Shown: piece after piece, positions 40,263 through 49,923 of the stretch
Layout: each line of letters opens with the position of its first letter
Position numbering within the stretch: the stretch's first letter is position 1
NCBI RefSeq assembly: GCF_003999195.1
Contig: NZ_RJVR01000240.1
Span: forward strand, 18,590-82,589
Direction: 5' to 3'
From: Streptomyces soli
Lineage (GTDB): Bacteria; Actinomycetota; Actinomycetes; Streptomycetales; Streptomycetaceae
DNA: 64,000 nucleotides
Made by a program: the position numbers and the translations under genes
Notes under the pieces: model-generated
The model's database searches: none
Seen by the model: only the letters and a program-made list of their open reading frames with translations
Told to the model about the DNA's origin: nothing

Positions 40263-41897
40263 CTAGTGGTGACCGTGCCCGCTCATGATCTCCTTGTACT
40301 CCTCCGGCGTCGGCTTCGGGATCTGCGTGTCCCTGCCGTACATCGCCTGCGAGAGCCTCGCGCGGAGCTTGGCGATCCGCCCGACCTTCCGCTCGACGCC
40401 GTTCTCGTCCACCTCGGGGCCGATCTCGAGCGGCTTGGGCTGCTCGTGCGAGGTGAGCGTGTAGAGCGCGCTCTGCGGCAGCGGCTCGTGGATCTCGATG
40501 AACTCACCGTGCGGCAGCCGCTTGATGATGCCGGTCTCGCGGCCGTGCAGGATCTTGTCGCGGTCGCGCCGCTGGAGGCCGAGCGCGATCCGCTTGGTCG
40601 CGAGAAAGACCACCACCGGCAGCACGAAGAAGCCGATCCGGGAGACCCAGGTGATCACGTTGATCGATAGGTGGAAGCGGGTGGCGAAGATGTCGTTGCC
40701 GCCGGCGACGAGCAGGATCAGGTAGAGGCTAATCCAGGCGGCGCCGATGCCGGTGCGTACCGGACGGTTGCGCGGGCGGTCGAGCAGGTGGTGCTCGCGC
40801 TTGTCACCGGTGACCCAGGACTCGAAGAAGGGGTAGAGCCCGATGAAGCCCAGCACCAGCGGGAAGACCACCAGCGGGATGAACACACCCAGCTGGAGGG
40901 TGTGACCCCACAGGTTGATCTCCCAGCCCGGCATGATGCGGATCAGGCCTTCGGAGTAGCCCATGTACCAGTCCGGCTGGGCGTCGGTGGACACCTGGTC
41001 GGGGCGGTATGGACCGTACGACCAAATGGGGTTGACGGACACCAGCGCGGAGATGGCCGCGATGACGCCGAAGACCAGGAAGAAGAAGCCGCCGGCCTTC
41101 GCCATGTACACCGGCAGCAGCGGCATGCCGACGACGTTGGTGTTCTTCCTGCCAGGGCCGGGGAACTGGGTGTGCTTGTGGTAGAAGACCAGGATCAGGT
41201 GGGCGACCAGCAGGCCGGCCATGATGCCCGGGATCAGCAGCACGTGGATGGTGTAGAAGCGCGGGATGACGTCGTGGCCGGGGAACTCGCCGCCGAAGAG
41301 GAAGAACGAGAGGTACGTTCCCACGATCGGCACGGAGAGCACCGCGCCCTCCATGAAGCGGATACCCGTACCGGACAGCAGGTCGTCCGGGAGCGAGTAG
41401 CCCATGAAGCCGTCGAACATGCCGAGAAACAGCAGCAGGAAGCCGAACAGGTAGTTCAGCTCGCGCGGCTTGCGGAAGGCGCCGGTGAAGAAGACGCGCA
41501 TCATGTGGACGAGCATGGCCGCCACGAAGACGATGGCCGCCCAGTGGTGGACCTGCCGCATGAGCAGACCGCCGCGCACATCGAAGCTGATGTGCAGGGT
41601 GGAGGCGTAGGCCTCGGACATCTGGATGCCCTGCAGCGGCGCGTACGTGCCGTTGTAGGTCACTTCGCTCATGCTCGGATGGAAGAACAGCGTCAGATAG
41701 ACACCCGTGAGGATGACGATGATGAAGCTGTAGAGGGAGACCTCGCCCAGCATGAAGGACCAGTGGTCCGGGAAGATCTTCCGCATATTGGCCTTGGCCA
41801 GGCCGTACAGGCCCAGCCGGCCATCGGCCCAGTCGGCCACTCGCTCGCCGGCGGGCGCCTTGCCGCGCGGCTTCGTGGTGTCAGTGGGGGTACTCAT
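40263..41897 (-). CDS. qcrB: Cytochrome bc1 complex cytochrome b subunit
   Basis: Membrane di-heme cytochrome b of the actinobacterial bc1-aa3 supercomplex, which oxidises menaquinol. The 544-residue protein has the b-heme His pairs in 'RQVHHWAAIVFVAAMLVHMMR' and 'IHVLLIPGIMAGLLVAHLILVFYHKH', the Qo-site-like segment 'NPIWSYGPYRPDQ' with 'PDWYMGYSEG', and a long actinobacterial C-terminal cytosolic tail of about 120 residues. The ATG overlaps the qcrA stop by 4 nt. It is the last gene of ctaE-qcrCAB. Confidence 0.97.
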   Translation of the reverse strand: MSTPTDTTKPRGKAPAGERVADWADGRLGLYGLAKANMRKIFPDHWSFMLGEVSLYSFIIVILTGVYLTLFFHPSMSEVTYNGTYAPLQGIQMSEAYASTLHISFDVRGGLLMRQVHHWAAIVFVAAMLVHMMRVFFTGAFRKPRELNYLFGFLLLFLGMFDGFMGYSLPDDLLSGTGIRFMEGAVLSVPIVGTYLSFFLFGGEFPGHDVIPRFYTIHVLLIPGIMAGLLVAHLILVFYHKHTQFPGPGRKNTNVVGMPLLPVYMAKAGGFFFLVFGVIAAISALVSVNPIWSYGPYRPDQVSTDAQPDWYMGYSEGLIRIMPGWEINLWGHTLQLGVFIPLVVFPLVLGFIGLYPFFESWVTGDKREHHLLDRPRNRPVRTGIGAAWISLYLILLVAGGNDIFATRFHLSINVITWVSRIGFFVLPVVVFLATKRIALGLQRRDRDKILHGRETGIIKRLPHGEFIEIHEPLPQSALYTLTSHEQPKPLEIGPEVDENGVERKVGRIAKLRARLSQAMYGRDTQIPKPTPEEYKEIMSGHGHH

Positions 41898-42937
41898 CCA
41901 CGCTCCCAGAAGCTCGGGCCCACAGGCTCCTCGAAGTCGCCGAGCGCTTCGAGGTATCCCTGGTTGTTCACGCTGATCCGCAGCTGCGGCAGGGCGTGGC
42001 CGGCCGGGCCGAAGATCACCCGGGCACCGTCGGACAGATCGAACGTCGACTGGTGGCACGGGCACAGCACGTGGTGCGTCTGCTGCTCGTAGAGGCTGAT
42101 GGGGCAGCCGACGTGGGTGCAGATCTTGGAGAACGCGACGATTCCCTGGTGCGCCCAGTCGCGCTCGCGCTTGTCCTTGATGTCCTCCGGAGCGAGCCGG
42201 ACGATCATCAGGGCCGCCTTGGCGATCTGCTCCTGGTAGTCGGACTGCGTCTCCTCCAGGCCATCGGGCACGGCGAAGGTCAGCGAGCCGACGGCGACGT
42301 CCTCGGGACGCAGCGGCTGGTTGGTGTTCTGGTTGATGATCAGCATGCCCTTGGACCACAGGGTGTGCCGGAGCTTGTCCTCCGGCAGCGGGCCGAGGTC
42401 GCGGAGCAGCATGACGCCGGAGAGCGGCACCAAGGCCAGCGCGCCGAACATCGTGTTGCGGATCAGCTTGCGGCGGCCGAGCTGGCTCTCCTGCGCGCCC
42501 TGCGCGAAGTCGGCCAGCACCTGGGCCTTGGTCTCGGGATCGGCCTCGATCGGATGCCGTTCGGCGGCCGTCTCGACATCGGACATCAGGGTGCGGGCCC
42601 AGTGGACCGCGCCCGCGCCGATGGCGAAGAGGGCGACGCCGAGGGTCATGCCGAGCGCGAAGTTGAGCGCGCTGATATGACCGATCGGCCAGATGAAGAC
42701 GACCTTGCCGACCGGGAAGATCACATAGCTCGCGATGAAGGCGATGGTCGCCAGCATCGACACGGTGAACAGCAGCGCCACCGTGCGCTCGGAGCTCTTG
42801 GCGGCCTTCTCGTCGATGTCCTGACGCCGTGGTTCGTGGGGCGGCAGACCCGGGTCCGCGAACGGATTCTCCGCGAGTTCGCCCCCGTGAGCCTCGCGCT
42901 CACTTGGCAGAGTTGATTCTGACATGTCCTGATTCAC
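41894..42937 (-). CDS. qcrA: Rieske iron-sulfur subunit of cytochrome bc1
   Basis: Carries the 2Fe-2S cluster that takes electrons from menaquinol. The product is 347 residues (343 if ATG 42925 is used). Actinobacterial features are an acidic N-terminal tail of about 45 residues, three transmembrane helices ('TVALLFTVSMLATIAFIASY', 'ISALNFALGMTLGVALFAIG' and one around 165-180 after a twin-Arg-like 'GRRKLIR'), and the cluster ligands in 'CTHVGCPI' and 'CPCHQSTFD'. The GTG at 42937 overlaps the qcrC stop (GTGA), so I prefer it. Confidence 0.96.
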   Translation of the reverse strand: MNQDMSESTLPSEREAHGGELAENPFADPGLPPHEPRRQDIDEKAAKSSERTVALLFTVSMLATIAFIASYVIFPVGKVVFIWPIGHISALNFALGMTLGVALFAIGAGAVHWARTLMSDVETAAERHPIEADPETKAQVLADFAQGAQESQLGRRKLIRNTMFGALALVPLSGVMLLRDLGPLPEDKLRHTLWSKGMLIINQNTNQPLRPEDVAVGSLTFAVPDGLEETQSDYQEQIAKAALMIVRLAPEDIKDKRERDWAHQGIVAFSKICTHVGCPISLYEQQTHHVLCPCHQSTFDLSDGARVIFGPAGHALPQLRISVNNQGYLEALGDFEEPVGPSFWERG

Positions 42938-43734
42938 GACTTCTTGGCCTTGGTGGTATGGGCGGCGACCCAGACGGCAACGGCAATCAGGGCCCCGAGG
43001 CCGAAGATCCAGCCGAACAGACCCTCGGTGACCGGGCCGAGGCTTCCCAGCGAGTTCCCGCCATAGCTGGGTGAGCTGTTCACCTCGTTCAGGTAAGCAA
43101 TGATGTCGCGCTTGTTCTCCTTCGTCAGGGTGCTGTCCGGGAAGGAAGGCATGTTCTGCGGGCCCGTGAGCATGGCCTCGAAGATGTGCTTGTTGGAGAC
43201 ACCCTCAAGGATCGGCGCGAACTTACCGTTCGTCAGCGCACCGCCCTTGCCCGCGTAGTTGTGGCACTGCGCGCAGTTGGTGCGGAACAGTTCACCACCC
43301 CTGGCCATGTTGGCGCTGGTGACGTTCGTGTCGTCCTTGCTCGGAATGGACGGGCCGGGGCCGAGCGAGGCGACGTACGCGGCGAGCTGGTCGATCTCGG
43401 CCTGCGTGTAGATGACCTTCTTGCTCGGCACCTGTTCGCCGGGCTGCTGGGCCGGCATACGACCGGTGCCCACCTGGAAGTCGACGGCGGCGGAGCCCAC
43501 GCCGACCAGCGTCGGGCCGTTGGAGCTGCCCTGGCCGGACATACCGTGGCAGCTGGAGCAGCCTACGGCGTACAGCTTCTTGCCCTCTTCGATGGCAAGT
43601 GACTGCTGCGTGTCATCGGCTACGGCCTTCTGCGGAGCGAGCGCGGCGTACAGCCCCCCGGTGGCCGCGAGCGCGAGAAGTAGGACGACAAGCGCCGCCA
43701 GCGGGTGGCGCCGTCGTGCGGAGAGCTTTTTCAC
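42934..43734 (-). CDS. qcrC: Di-heme cytochrome c subunit of bc1
   Basis: Membrane-anchored cytochrome cc that passes electrons directly to the aa3 oxidase, replacing a soluble cytochrome c. The 266-residue protein has an N-terminal membrane segment (about 12-33), two c-type heme motifs 'CSSCH' and 'CAQCH' about 95 residues apart, distal Met candidates in 'GTGRMPAQ' and 'NMPSFPD', and a C-terminal transmembrane helix ('LFGWIFGLGALIAVAVWVAAH'). GTG start. It lies 87 bp after ctaE and overlaps qcrA. Confidence 0.97.
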   Translation of the reverse strand: MKKLSARRRHPLAALVVLLLALAATGGLYAALAPQKAVADDTQQSLAIEEGKKLYAVGCSSCHGMSGQGSSNGPTLVGVGSAAVDFQVGTGRMPAQQPGEQVPSKKVIYTQAEIDQLAAYVASLGPGPSIPSKDDTNVTSANMARGGELFRTNCAQCHNYAGKGGALTNGKFAPILEGVSNKHIFEAMLTGPQNMPSFPDSTLTKENKRDIIAYLNEVNSSPSYGGNSLGSLGPVTEGLFGWIFGLGALIAVAVWVAAHTTKAKKS

Positions 43735-43820
43735 GGATTACCCCGGTGTCAGGATCTCTTGCGTCGATGGTTCTGGAATGTGATCGGAAGCGGCGGTACT
43801 GCTGGTGACCGCGCTCCCGA

Positions 43821-44441
43821 TTACTTGATCATGTAGATCGTGGCGAAGAGGCCGATCCAGACCACATCGACGAAGTGCCAGTAGTAGGACACGACGATGG
43901 CCGCGGTGGCCTGCTCATGAGTGAACCTCCTGGCCGCATAGGTCCTGCCGAGGACCAGGAGGAAGGCGATCAGACCGCCTGTCACATGCAGACCGTGGAA
44001 GCCGGTGGTCAGATAGAAGACCGAGCCGTACGGGTCGGAGGACAGCGAGAGGCCGTCGTTCCTCACCAGGTTCGTGTACTCGTAGATCTGACCACCGACG
44101 AAGATCGCGCCCATGATGAACGTCACGATGAACCAGGCGCGAAGCTTCTTCACGTCACCGCGCTCAGCGGCGAAGACGCCCATCTGGCAGGTGAAGGAGG
44201 AGAGCACCAGGACCGTGGTGTTCGTCGCCGAGAACGGAACGTTCAGCGCCGAGGCGTGTTCCTTCCAGAACACGGCACCCGTCACCGAGCGGAGGGTGAA
44301 GTACATCGCGAAGAGGGCCGCGAAGAACATCAGCTCGGAACTCAGCCAGATGATGGTTCCGACGCTGGTGAGGTTCGGCCGGTTGACCGACGGGTGCGCG
44401 TGCCCGGTTTCTACTGCTGTTGCTGTCGCCACGACCGACAT
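43821..44441 (-). CDS. ctaE: Cytochrome c oxidase subunit III
   Basis: Five-helix actinobacterial subunit III of the aa3 oxidase, 206 residues. It has '[24 protein letters not shown]', '[19 protein letters not shown]', '[19 protein letters not shown]' and the terminal '[21 protein letters not shown]', the last two being hallmark subunit III segments. It heads the ctaE-qcrCAB cluster on the minus strand and is divergent from the receiver-like gene at 44601. Confidence 0.97.
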   Translation of the reverse strand: MSVVATATAVETGHAHPSVNRPNLTSVGTIIWLSSELMFFAALFAMYFTLRSVTGAVFWKEHASALNVPFSATNTTVLVLSSFTCQMGVFAAERGDVKKLRAWFIVTFIMGAIFVGGQIYEYTNLVRNDGLSLSSDPYGSVFYLTTGFHGLHVTGGLIAFLLVLGRTYAARRFTHEQATAAIVVSYYWHFVDVVWIGLFATIYMIK

Positions 44442-44600
44442 TATGTCGGTCCCTTATCCCGCGCTCACTCCGGGGGGTGCCATTCGGTGTGTCAAGGACC
44501 CGGATGGTCCCTCGAACGAGCTACCTCTCCTCCAAGCGGGCTGTTCAGGAGTAAGGTTTGGCAGCAAGTCAGACGACTCCACGACGGCGAGGAGGCACGG

Positions 44601-45002
44601 ATGCAGGCGACCGCCACGGTGCTGGTCTACAGCGACGACGCGAACACCCGGGAGCAGGTCCGGATGGCCGTCGGACGGCGTCCCGCAGCCGATGTGCCGC
44701 CCGTTGAGTACCTGGAGTGCGCGACGCTTCCGGCCGTCCTCAGCGCCCTCGAGCAGGGCGGCATCGATGTCTGCGTCCTCGACGGCGAGTCGGTGCCCGC
44801 CGGTGGCATGGGCGTCTGCCGCCAGATCAAGGACGAGATCTTCAACTGCCCGCCCGTCCTGGTCCTCATCGGCCGCCCCCAAGACGCCTGGCTCGCCACC
44901 TGGAGCCGCGCCGACGCCGCCGTCCCCCACCCCGTCGACCCCGTGGACCTGGCCGCCGCCCTCGCCGGCCTCCTCCGCCACCGCCTCTCCCTCGACGCCT
45001 GA
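44601..45002 (+). CDS. Degenerate receiver-domain protein
   Basis: A 133-residue CheY-like domain with no output domain. The fold is visible from 'TVLVYSDDANTREQVRMAV' (acidic pair) and 'IDVCVLDGESVPAGG', where Asp61 would be the phospho-acceptor. The switch Lys of true receivers is replaced: the strand reads 'DAAVPHPVD', with His where Lys-Pro is usual. It is therefore probably an atypical receiver that may not be phosphorylated. AGGAGG precedes the ATG. It is divergent from ctaE, a pairing I believe is conserved in Streptomyces. Confidence 0.8.
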   Translation: MQATATVLVYSDDANTREQVRMAVGRRPAADVPPVEYLECATLPAVLSALEQGGIDVCVLDGESVPAGGMGVCRQIKDEIFNCPPVLVLIGRPQDAWLATWSRADAAVPHPVDPVDLAAALAGLLRHRLSLDA

Positions 45003-45139
45003 GCCGGTTCTTTTCTCCCGCGTTGTGGGTAGGCCGTCCGCCTGAGGCGGGACCGGCTGGCACAACCCGGCCACCGGCCGTCAACCGCCAAGCCCCGCAA
45101 GCGCCAGAGGCGACCAACCCGGCGGCGTACGCGCCGGAC

Positions 45140-46405
45140 TCACGCCTCCGGCCGAAGCCGCGCCGGGGTGGCATTCGGCGTGGCGACCGGGATGTCGGCT
45201 TCACGGTGAGTGCCGGATGCGCTGCCGCGTTTCCAGGCGTCCCAGGAGAGGTTCCAGTCGCCGAAGCCGTTGCCGAAAGGGGGCATGGTGGACCCTCGGC
45301 TGTTGATGACGCGGACGAGGTCGCCGCGGCGGACCTGGTCGAAGAACCATTTGGCGTTGCTCATGCTCATGCCGGTGCAGCCGTGGCTGACGTTGGCGCG
45401 GCCCTGGGAGCCGACGGACCAGGGGGCGGCGTGGACGTATTCGCCGCTCCAGGTCACCCGGGTGGCCCAGCGGACGGGGAGGTCGTAGGCGTCGCGGCTG
45501 CCGGCGGCGATGCCGACGGTGGTGCTGTTCATCCGTACGAAGGACTCCTGGCCCAGCACGACCTTGATGCCGTTGCGAGTGGAGAAGCCGAGCTTGCCTG
45601 TAGTGACGGGGATGGTGCGGATGGTCCTGCCGTTGCGTATGAAGGTCATGTAGTGCGAGCCGGCGTTGGTGACGGCCTCGACGCGGTCGCCGGTGTGGAG
45701 GGTGAGCGGCTTGGCGGGGCCGCCGTAGAGGGCGTCCTTGACCTGGACGCCGCCCAGGGTGCTGCGGACGTCGATACGGGCGTGGGTGGGCCAGAAGACG
45801 CGCGGGCGGTAGTGCAGGGTGCGGCTGTCGACCCAGTACCAGGCGCCCTCGGCGGCCTGCGGGGCACTGCCGACATGAAGGTTGCGCTCGACCCGGGCAC
45901 GGGCGGCGTGGCCCCTCACGGGGGCGCTCAGTTCGGCGGTGATGGGCTGGCCGACGCCGTACGTACCGCTGTCGGGGCCGAAGGTCACCCTGAGCAACTT
46001 GTCCGCGGCGGCGGCGTCGAAGCCGATGACCCGGCGTCCGGGGCGGCCCTTGTGGTCCTCGGTGCTCACCCGGACCGTGTAGTGCTCGCCTGCGGCGAGG
46101 GCGGAGGTGCTGCGCCACCTGGTGCCGTCGGCGGAGAGTTTGCCCCGCACAAAGCGCCCTGCGGCATCCGTGGCCGTCACGTCCGTGATCCGGTGTCCGT
46201 CACCCTTGACGGTGACTTCCAGCGGCTTGTTCGGATCGCCCTTCTTCGAGCCCGCGCCCGCGTACGAGACCTGGCTGGTCGCGTCGTACGGCGCCGCCGC
46301 GAGCGGATCGCCATCTCCACCCCCGCCACAGGCGGTGAGCCCTGCGGCGAGGGGAGCTATGAGGAGCGTGCCGACCGCCGTCCGGCGGAGAGTTGAGTGA
46401 CGCAT
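45140..46405 (-). CDS. L,D-transpeptidase lipoprotein (LdtMt2-like)
   Basis: Makes 3-3 peptide cross-links in peptidoglycan or attaches proteins. The 421-residue protein has a signal peptide ending in lipobox 'LTAC' (Cys26), two Ig-like domains (about 50-250) and a YkuD catalytic domain with 'SHGCTGMS' holding the nucleophilic Cys and His, plus upstream His in 'EYVHAAPW'. ATG 46405 gives the best signal peptide; a GTG two codons earlier is possible. It lies downstream of ctaF past a strong terminator and is convergent with the receiver-like gene. Confidence 0.93.
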   Translation of the reverse strand: MRHSTLRRTAVGTLLIAPLAAGLTACGGGGDGDPLAAAPYDATSQVSYAGAGSKKGDPNKPLEVTVKGDGHRITDVTATDAAGRFVRGKLSADGTRWRSTSALAAGEHYTVRVSTEDHKGRPGRRVIGFDAAAADKLLRVTFGPDSGTYGVGQPITAELSAPVRGHAARARVERNLHVGSAPQAAEGAWYWVDSRTLHYRPRVFWPTHARIDVRSTLGGVQVKDALYGGPAKPLTLHTGDRVEAVTNAGSHYMTFIRNGRTIRTIPVTTGKLGFSTRNGIKVVLGQESFVRMNSTTVGIAAGSRDAYDLPVRWATRVTWSGEYVHAAPWSVGSQGRANVSHGCTGMSMSNAKWFFDQVRRGDLVRVINSRGSTMPPFGNGFGDWNLSWDAWKRGSASGTHREADIPVATPNATPARLRPEA

Positions 46406-46482
46406 AGTCACACGCTAGGCAGCCGCGCCACCCCCGGCGCGCCGAGTGCGTACGAATGGGCGACGGGCCAGGACGGCGAAAC

Positions 46483-46522
46483 GCCCGGGGCCCGGACACC
46501 GTGCGGTGTCCGGGCCCCGGGC
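46483..46522 (-). terminator. ctaCDF terminator
   Basis: A perfect 19-bp stem with a 2-nt loop (arms GCCCGGGGCCCGGACACCG and complement), beginning 16 bp beyond the ctaF stop. No T run follows. Confidence 0.8.
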
Positions 46523-46538
46523 AGGAGGCGTCGAGCGC

Positions 46539-46937
46539 CTACTGGGTGCGGCTCTCACCGCGGTAGTACTCGAAGACCCAGCCGAAGAGACCGACCAGGA
46601 TGATCGGGGCCGAGAAGTACGCCAGCCACCAGCCGAAGATGATCGCGAGGAAGAAGATCGCGCCACCGCTGGCCAGGGCGAGCGGCTGCCAGCTGTGCGG
46701 GGAGAAGAATCCCAGCTCACCGGCGTCGTCGGCAACGTCCGCGTCCTCGCGGTCCATGGCGCCCGTGTCCGCGCGGCGGGCGGTGAAGGCCAGGTAGAAC
46801 CCGATCATCACGGTGAGGCCGAAGGACATGAAGAGCGCGGTGGTACCGACCGCCTCGTGCGACCAGACGCCGTAGACGATGGCCATCGCGAGGATGAACG
46901 CCGCCAGCCACAGGAACAGCTTGCCCTGGAACTTCAC
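46539..46937 (-). CDS. ctaF: Cytochrome c oxidase subunit IV (actinobacterial)
   Basis: Small 132-residue subunit of the actinobacterial aa3 oxidase with four hydrophobic helices in two hairpins ('[19 protein letters not shown]', '[20 protein letters not shown]', then '[43 protein letters not shown]'). An acidic loop lies between. The ATG overlaps the ctaD stop by 4 nt. It is the last gene of ctaCDF. Confidence 0.93.
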   Translation of the reverse strand: MKFQGKLFLWLAAFILAMAIVYGVWSHEAVGTTALFMSFGLTVMIGFYLAFTARRADTGAMDREDADVADDAGELGFFSPHSWQPLALASGGAIFFLAIIFGWWLAYFSAPIILVGLFGWVFEYYRGESRTQ

Positions 46938-48697
46938 TTGCCGGCCTCCGTCTCATCGGCACCGGAGCCGCTGCCGGCCAGGGCCTTGTCGCCCGGGCCG
47001 ACGTTCTCCAGCTGGTCGAGCGCCGCGATCTCCGGGTGGTGCAGGTCGAACGCGGGGGATTCGGACCGGATGCGCGGCAGGGTGAGGAAGTTGTGCCGCG
47101 GCGGCGGGCAGGAAGTCGCCCATTCGAGTGAACGGCCGTAGCCCCAGGGGTCGTCGACCTCGACCGGCTTGCCGTACTTGGCGGTCTTCCACACGTTGTA
47201 GAAGAACGGCAGTATCGACAGCCCGAGCAGGAAGGCGCTGATCGTCGACACCGTGTTCAGCGTGGTGAAACCGTCCGCCGCCAGGTAGTCCGCGTAGCGG
47301 CGCGGCATGCCCTCGACGCCCAGCCAGTGCTGGACCAGGAAGGTGCCGTGGAAACCGATGAACAGCGTCCAGAAGGTGATCTTGCCGAGCCGCTCGTCCA
47401 GCATCTTGCCGGTCCACTTCGGCCACCAGAAGTGGAAGCCGGCGAACATCGCGAAGACCACGGTACCGAAGACGACGTAGTGGAAGTGCGCGACGACGAA
47501 GTACGAGTCCGAGACGTGGAAGTCCAGCGGCGGGGCCGCCAGGATCACGCCGGTCAGACCGCCGAAGGCGAAGGTGATCAGGAAGCCGATCGACCACAGC
47601 ATCGGGGTCTCGAAACTCAAGGACCCCTTCCACATCGTGCCGATCCAGTTGAAGAACTTCACACCGGTCGGTACGGCGATCAGGAAGGTCATGAAGGAGA
47701 AGAACGGCAGCAGCACACCACCGGTGACGTACATGTGGTGCGCCCACACCGTCACCGAGAGGCCGGCGATGGAGATCGTCGCCGCGATGAGGCTGACGTA
47801 ACCGAACATCGGCTTTCGGCTGAAGACCGGGATGATCTCACTGATGATGCCGAAGAACGGCAGCGCGATGATGTACACCTCTGGATGGCCGAAGAACCAG
47901 AAGAGGTGTTGCCATAGCAACGCCCCTCCGTTCGCGGCATCGAAGACATGGGCGCCGAACTTGCGGTCCGCCTCCAGCGCGAGCAGCGAGGCGGCGAGCA
48001 CCGGGAAGGCGAAGAGCACCAGGACACCGGTCAGCAGGACGTTCCAGACGAAGATCGGCATCCGGAACATCGTCATGCCGGGGGCGCGCATGCAGATGAT
48101 GGTGGTGATGAAGTTGACCGAGGCGAGGATCGTGCCGAATCCCGACAAGGCCAGACCCAAGATCCACATGTCGCCGCCGACGCCCGGCGAGCGAACCGCG
48201 TCGGTCAGCGGCGAGTACGCGAACCATCCGAAGTCGGCCGCGCCCTGCGGGGTGAGGAAGCCACCGACCGCGATCAGCGAGCCGAACAGGTAGAGCCAGT
48301 AGGCGAACATGTTCAGCCGCGGGAACGCCACGTCGGGCGCGCCGATCTGCAGCGGCATGATCCAGTTTGCGAAGCCGGAGAACAGCGGGGTCGCGAACAT
48401 CAGCAGCATCACGGTGCCGTGCATCGTGAAGGCCTGGTTGAACTGCTCGTTCGACATGATCTGCATGCCCGGCCGGGCCAGTTCGGCGCGCATCAGCAGC
48501 GCCATGATGCCGCCGAGGATGAAGAACGCGAACGAGGTGATGAAGTAGAGCGTGCCGATCGTCTTGTGGTCGGTGGTGGTGAGCCACTTGATGACGACGG
48601 CACCGGGCTGCTTGCGCCGTACGGGGAGCTCGTCCTCGTACGCGTCTTCGGCGGCGGCCTCGGCCGCGCCACCCTGGGGTTCGTTGAGAATGCTCAC
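46934..48697 (-). CDS. ctaD: Cytochrome c oxidase subunit I
   Basis: Catalytic heme a/a3-CuB subunit of 587 residues with twelve membrane helices. Hallmarks are the low-spin heme His in '[15 protein letters not shown]', the CuB His-Tyr site '[11 protein letters not shown]', 'WAHHMYVTG' with the two other CuB His, and the heme pair '[11 protein letters not shown]'. The C-terminal tail after helix 12 ends '[12 protein letters not shown]'. The GTG start overlaps the ctaC stop (GTGA). Menaquinol electrons reach it through QcrC. Confidence 0.98.
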   Translation of the reverse strand: MSILNEPQGGAAEAAAEDAYEDELPVRRKQPGAVVIKWLTTTDHKTIGTLYFITSFAFFILGGIMALLMRAELARPGMQIMSNEQFNQAFTMHGTVMLLMFATPLFSGFANWIMPLQIGAPDVAFPRLNMFAYWLYLFGSLIAVGGFLTPQGAADFGWFAYSPLTDAVRSPGVGGDMWILGLALSGFGTILASVNFITTIICMRAPGMTMFRMPIFVWNVLLTGVLVLFAFPVLAASLLALEADRKFGAHVFDAANGGALLWQHLFWFFGHPEVYIIALPFFGIISEIIPVFSRKPMFGYVSLIAATISIAGLSVTVWAHHMYVTGGVLLPFFSFMTFLIAVPTGVKFFNWIGTMWKGSLSFETPMLWSIGFLITFAFGGLTGVILAAPPLDFHVSDSYFVVAHFHYVVFGTVVFAMFAGFHFWWPKWTGKMLDERLGKITFWTLFIGFHGTFLVQHWLGVEGMPRRYADYLAADGFTTLNTVSTISAFLLGLSILPFFYNVWKTAKYGKPVEVDDPWGYGRSLEWATSCPPPRHNFLTLPRIRSESPAFDLHHPEIAALDQLENVGPGDKALAGSGSGADETEAGK

Positions 48698-49653
48698 TGG
48701 GTCTTGGTCTCCGCATTCTTGGCGTTGCCCGTGGTGGCAATGCCTGCCGGGACGTAACCGGTCTGGCCCTTCTTCGCCAGGTCCTTCAGGTGCTGCTGGT
48801 ACTGCGCCGGGGTGACGACCTTGACGTTGAAGAGCATCCGGGAGTGGTCCACGCCGCATAGTTCGGCGCACTTGCCCCTGAAGGTGCCCAGCTTGTTCGG
48901 GGTCACCTGGAAGACGTTGGTGTGGCCGGGGATGACGTCCATCTTCATGAGGAAGTTGATTACCCAGAAGTCGTGGATGACGTCACGCGAGGTGAGGACG
49001 AACCGTACGCTCTGGCCCTCGGGGAGCCACAGCGTCGGACCGGGGTTGCCGGTGTCCGGGTTCCTGGTGGCCGGCGTGCCGAAGTCGTAGACACCCTCCG
49101 CACCGGGCGGGGCGTCCAGCTTCTTGGCCGAGATGGTGGAGAGCTCGCTCGGCGTCGTGCTGGGCGTGGACAGGTTGCCGTCCACGTTCTCGACGTAGTT
49201 GAAGGCCCAGCTCCACTGGAAGCCGACGACGTTGATCACGTGGTCGGGCGTCTTGGAGGTCTCCAGGATCTTGGACTCATCCCGGGCGGTGAAGTAGAAG
49301 AGCACCGAGACGATGACCAGCGGAACCGTGGTGAACAGGGCCTCGATCGGCATGTTGTACCGGATCTGAGGCGGAACCTCGACCTTCGTGCGGCTGCGCC
49401 GGTGGAAGATCAGGCTCCAGATGATCAGGCCCCAGACGAGACAGCCGACCGCGAGGGCGGCGGCCCAGGAGCCCTGCCAGAGCGAGAGAATGATGGGTGC
49501 CTGCTCCGTGGCGGGGCTGGGCATTCCGAGGCGGGGGAAGTCCTCGTATGTGCAACCCGTGGCGGTCGCAAGGACCAGGCCCGCAGCCAGCGCCTGCGGC
49601 AGCTTCCGCCGCATCGGGCGCCGCGACGAGCGGTCGGAGCCGTTGGGACTCAC
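48694..49653 (-). CDS. ctaC: Cytochrome c oxidase subunit II
   Basis: CuA-bearing subunit of 319 residues. It has a lipoprotein-type signal with 'TATGC' as lipobox, two transmembrane helices ('[21 protein letters not shown]' and '[19 protein letters not shown]') and the CuA site '[12 protein letters not shown]' with the earlier His in 'DVIHDFWV'. An insertion at about 145-180 is usual in actinobacteria, where it contacts QcrC. GTG 49653 has GGAAGG 8 nt upstream. It is first in the ctaCDF operon. Confidence 0.97.
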   Translation of the reverse strand: MSPNGSDRSSRRPMRRKLPQALAAGLVLATATGCTYEDFPRLGMPSPATEQAPIILSLWQGSWAAALAVGCLVWGLIIWSLIFHRRSRTKVEVPPQIRYNMPIEALFTTVPLVIVSVLFYFTARDESKILETSKTPDHVINVVGFQWSWAFNYVENVDGNLSTPSTTPSELSTISAKKLDAPPGAEGVYDFGTPATRNPDTGNPGPTLWLPEGQSVRFVLTSRDVIHDFWVINFLMKMDVIPGHTNVFQVTPNKLGTFRGKCAELCGVDHSRMLFNVKVVTPAQYQQHLKDLAKKGQTGYVPAGIATTGNAKNAETKTQ

Positions 49654-49886
49654 GTAGCGCCTTCCCGAGAGTCTCGCCCGCGCGTCGTCCGAGATCCCGG
49701 CCTGTGCTGGTCGGTCCGCCCGGGCGCGGGCAGTGGTGTGGATGTTTATGCGGACCAAACCCTACTGGACGCTATTTGGGGTCGCGCGGGGAGGGGGTCC
49801 AACGCGCCGGGGCGGCCCCCGAAGGGATGGAAAGGGGTCGGAAACGGCTCCGCGTGTGCCGCGAATGCGCTCTTGCAGGGGCCTGC

Positions 49887-49923
49887 CTGACGCTCCGCCG
49901 GAGACGGCGTTACGGTTCCGATG
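49887..49923 (+). promoter_or_regulatory. Candidate leaderless promoter of the desulfurase fusion
   Basis: CTGACG (49887-49892), 18-bp spacer and TACGGT (49911-49916) are followed by 6 nt and the GTG start, with no ribosome-binding site. The 269-bp divergent space to ctaC shows no other gene. Confidence 0.5.
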
